Below, piece by piece: positions 6,927 to 8,000 of a stretch of DNA of 8,000 nt; the stretch's first letter is position 1; every line of letters starts with the position of its first letter. The translations under genes and the position numbers were made by a program. The stretch spans positions 1 through 8,000 of the forward strand of contig JACZIY010000287.1 in NCBI GenBank assembly GCA_014860845.1, read 5' to 3'. This DNA comes from Anaerolineaceae bacterium. GTDB taxonomy: Bacteria > Chloroflexota > Anaerolineae > Anaerolineales > Anaerolineaceae. The notes under the pieces were generated by a model. The model was not told the DNA's origin and did not search any database. It saw nothing but the letters and a program-made list of their open reading frames with translations.

Positions 6927-7716
6927 TTGAGGTGGCGGTCGACTTCATTTTTGGATTGTATTTTCTCAAATATCTTGTGGACAGCCAGATCAACACAACC
7001 ATCACGATGAACACCTCAATAAATCCAACAGAGGCAAGCAATGGCAGTTCCAGACCTTCTTTGACCAGGGTAATCAATTGCCCACCTGGCTGAAATAACG
7101 GCCACAAAATAAAGATGCTGCCTGTTAAACGAAAAGCAACTGCATACATCAAGCCAATGAAGAATAGAAATACCATTTCATTGAGGGGCATATCGTATCC
7201 AATGTGATAAGCTGCATATAACACCGAACCTAGCAATGCAGCTGGAATGAAACCAAAGGCTTCTTCCAAACGCATCAACACCCATCCCCGCCAGAATATT
7301 GCTTCAAAAAAGCCTATAGCCAATGCCAAACAAATGAGTGGTGCCAATTGCTCAAAAGGCGGAATCGCAAGATCTTTGAATCCACCTGGAAGGATAATAC
7401 CAGCTAACACAACCTGCATAATCAGGCTGAGCAAAAGATTTTTCCTGGTTATACCAAGATCGCGGATGGGGCGTTTTTGCCTGAACACCATCCAATAAAC
7501 CGGCAAGCCTATACCAAAGAGGGTGGCTGTGACGACCGCATATAGCAAGAAGTACGGAATACCTCCCCCGGTTTCTGCGCCGACTATTACGGTGGCAGTG
7601 TATAAAGATGCCACTACCAATATCCATGAAACACCAACGACAACCAGGTCTTTTCCTGGTTTCCAACGAAACGTGAGTAGACCTTTTACAAAACCAATGA
7701 AATTGTTTGACATCAT
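6922..7716 (-). CDS. CPBP (CAAX/Rce1-like) family multipass membrane protein with incomplete active-site motifs
   Basis: A 264-residue membrane protein with about seven to eight hydrophobic segments (near 23-46, 53-78, 94-110, 122-138, 156-170, 180-210, 225-246). Motif 1 is seen as E138-A-I-F-W-R143-G, where most relatives have EExxxRG. Motif 2 is YAAYH with His171. In the third motif the usual His...Asn is replaced by WPLFQPGG (205-212). The family contains intramembrane metalloproteases, including prenyl-protein proteases and bacteriocin-immunity or stress proteins. With one Glu and the late His/Asn lacking, activity is uncertain and the protein may be a non-proteolytic branch. Two ATG codons stand in tandem (7716-7714 and 7713-7711). 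GAGG ends two bases before the first and five before the second, so the second may be used, giving 263 residues. The gene is convergent with the GH2 gene and shows no functional link to it. Confidence 0.85.
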   Translation of the reverse strand: MMSNNFIGFVKGLLTFRWKPGKDLVVVGVSWILVVASLYTATVIVGAETGGGIPYFLLYAVVTATLFGIGLPVYWMVFRQKRPIRDLGITRKNLLLSLIMQVVLAGIILPGGFKDLAIPPFEQLAPLICLALAIGFFEAIFWRGWVLMRLEEAFGFIPAALLGSVLYAAYHIGYDMPLNEMVFLFFIGLMYAVAFRLTGSIFILWPLFQPGGQLITLVKEGLELPLLASVGFIEVFIVMVVLIWLSTRYLRKYNPKMKSTATSI

Positions 7717-7718
7717 TA

Positions 7719-7722
7719 CCTC
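7719..7722 (-). promoter_or_regulatory. Ribosome binding site of the CPBP gene
   Basis: GAGG on the minus strand (in GGCGAGGTAATGATG) precedes two adjacent ATG codons. The spacing is two bases to the first and five to the second, which favours the second as the initiator. Confidence 0.5.
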
Positions 7723-7795
7723 GCCTGGAATGTTTGATATGCATAAGTTAACTGCGAGGTTTGACTCATTTCATCCGACATATTATGGATTTTCG

Positions 7796-7813
7796 CCTGG
7801 TCAATTGATCAGG
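7796..7813. promoter_or_regulatory. 18-base near-perfect palindrome between the His-rich gene and the CPBP gene
   Basis: CCTGGTCAATTGATCAGG is symmetric about its centre, with 8 of 9 base pairs matching. On the minus strand it lies 28 bases after the His-rich gene's stop and about 80 bases before the CPBP start. No T-run follows it, so it is a poor intrinsic terminator. It contains TTGACC on the minus strand, a possible -35-like element, but no well-spaced -10 box. A dimeric regulator's operator is the best guess. Confidence 0.35.
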
Positions 7814-7841
7814 TTTATCGATAAAAGAAGTCGATGAATAA

Positions 7842-8000
7842 TCAGCTCTGAGTGTGAGGATGTCTGTGATGTAAATCAGGCCAATGCGGATGCGCATGTT
7901 TTAAGAAATCATGCTTGTGTGGATGTGTGTGCCAGTCGTCGGGTATTTCTCCTTCATGATGATCATGGTGGCTATCATCATGGCGGTGTGGGTGATCATG
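7842..8000 (-). CDS. Histidine-rich C-terminal tail of a truncated protein, probably metal-handling
   Basis: Minus-strand reading frame entering from the right edge and ending at TGA 7844-7842. The 52 visible residues include 19 histidines, begin HDHPHRHDDSHHDHHEGE and end PHWPDLHHRHPHTQS. His alternates with Asp, Pro and Lys in H-x-H patterns, which typically bind Ni, Co, Zn or Cu ions. No hydrophobic segment is visible, so this is a soluble tail. Such tails occur on cation-diffusion facilitators, nickel/cobalt exporters, some EamA-type transporters and metallochaperones. The PDLHHRH ending recalls tails I associate with EamA-type transporters, but that is a weak memory. The body of the protein is outside the window, so the family cannot be named. 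The next gene on the same strand, the CPBP gene, starts 125 bases downstream. Confidence 0.75.
   Translation of the reverse strand, partial: HDHPHRHDDSHHDHHEGEIPDDWHTHPHKHDFLKHAHPHWPDLHHRHPHTQS

Noticed and set aside
7352..7744. Minus-strand open frame (130 codons) overlapping the CPBP gene in another frame
   Set aside because: Same strand, shifted frame; the product is not membrane-like and carries no family motif, whereas the CPBP frame does.
7950..8000. Repeated atgatcatg/catcatgg motifs resembling short repeats or palindromes
   Set aside because: Explained by His and Asp codons (CAT, CAC, GAT) of the His-rich tail on the minus strand.

Overview
The window reads as ordinary bacterial chromosome, most plausibly from a Chloroflexota (Anaerolineae-like) organism. 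That assignment is an inference from the gene types: oligopeptide-type ABC permeases fused into one chain, an SLC45-like MFS carrier next to a cytosolic GH2 hydrolase, and a divergent CPBP membrane protein. No rRNA or other lineage marker is present. The left part (1-3650) looks richer in A+T than the sugar genes at 3791-6897. I found no tRNA, rRNA, CRISPR array, insertion sequence or phage gene.

Left region, minus strand, 1-3650: two tandem paralogous permease genes of the dipeptide/oligopeptide ABC importer type. The promoter-proximal gene (894-3650) is one 918-residue chain. It holds a complete DppB-like permease, a basic cytosolic linker and a complete DppC-like permease. The DppC-like half carries an unusually large extracytoplasmic insert. 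The second gene (1-764, cut by the window edge) repeats the DppB-like half with very high similarity. Together they would form, or alternatively supply, the membrane channel of a solute importer. The binding protein and ATPases must lie outside the window.

Middle region, plus strand, 3791-6897: a two-gene unit transcribed away from the permeases. It encodes a 12-helix MFS sugar-type carrier followed by a leaderless GH2 glycoside hydrolase that starts on TTG inside a 4-base overlap with the carrier's stop codon. The obvious reading is a 'carry in, then hydrolyse inside the cell' module for a glycoside. The 140-base divergent intergenic region holds a candidate promoter in each direction. An inverted repeat overlaps the carrier's candidate -10 box and looks like an operator.

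Right region, minus strand, 6922-8000: a CPBP (CAAX/Rce1-like) multipass membrane protein whose metal-ligand motifs are partly missing. It ends 24 bases from the hydrolase gene in convergent orientation. Upstream of it is the C-terminal end of a gene that runs off the right edge. Only a very histidine-rich tail (19 His in 52 residues) is visible, suggesting a metal-handling membrane or metallochaperone protein. A near-perfect 18-base palindrome lies between these two genes.

I see no clearly new biological system here. The most unusual item is the fused, insert-bearing ABC permease and its tandem paralogue.
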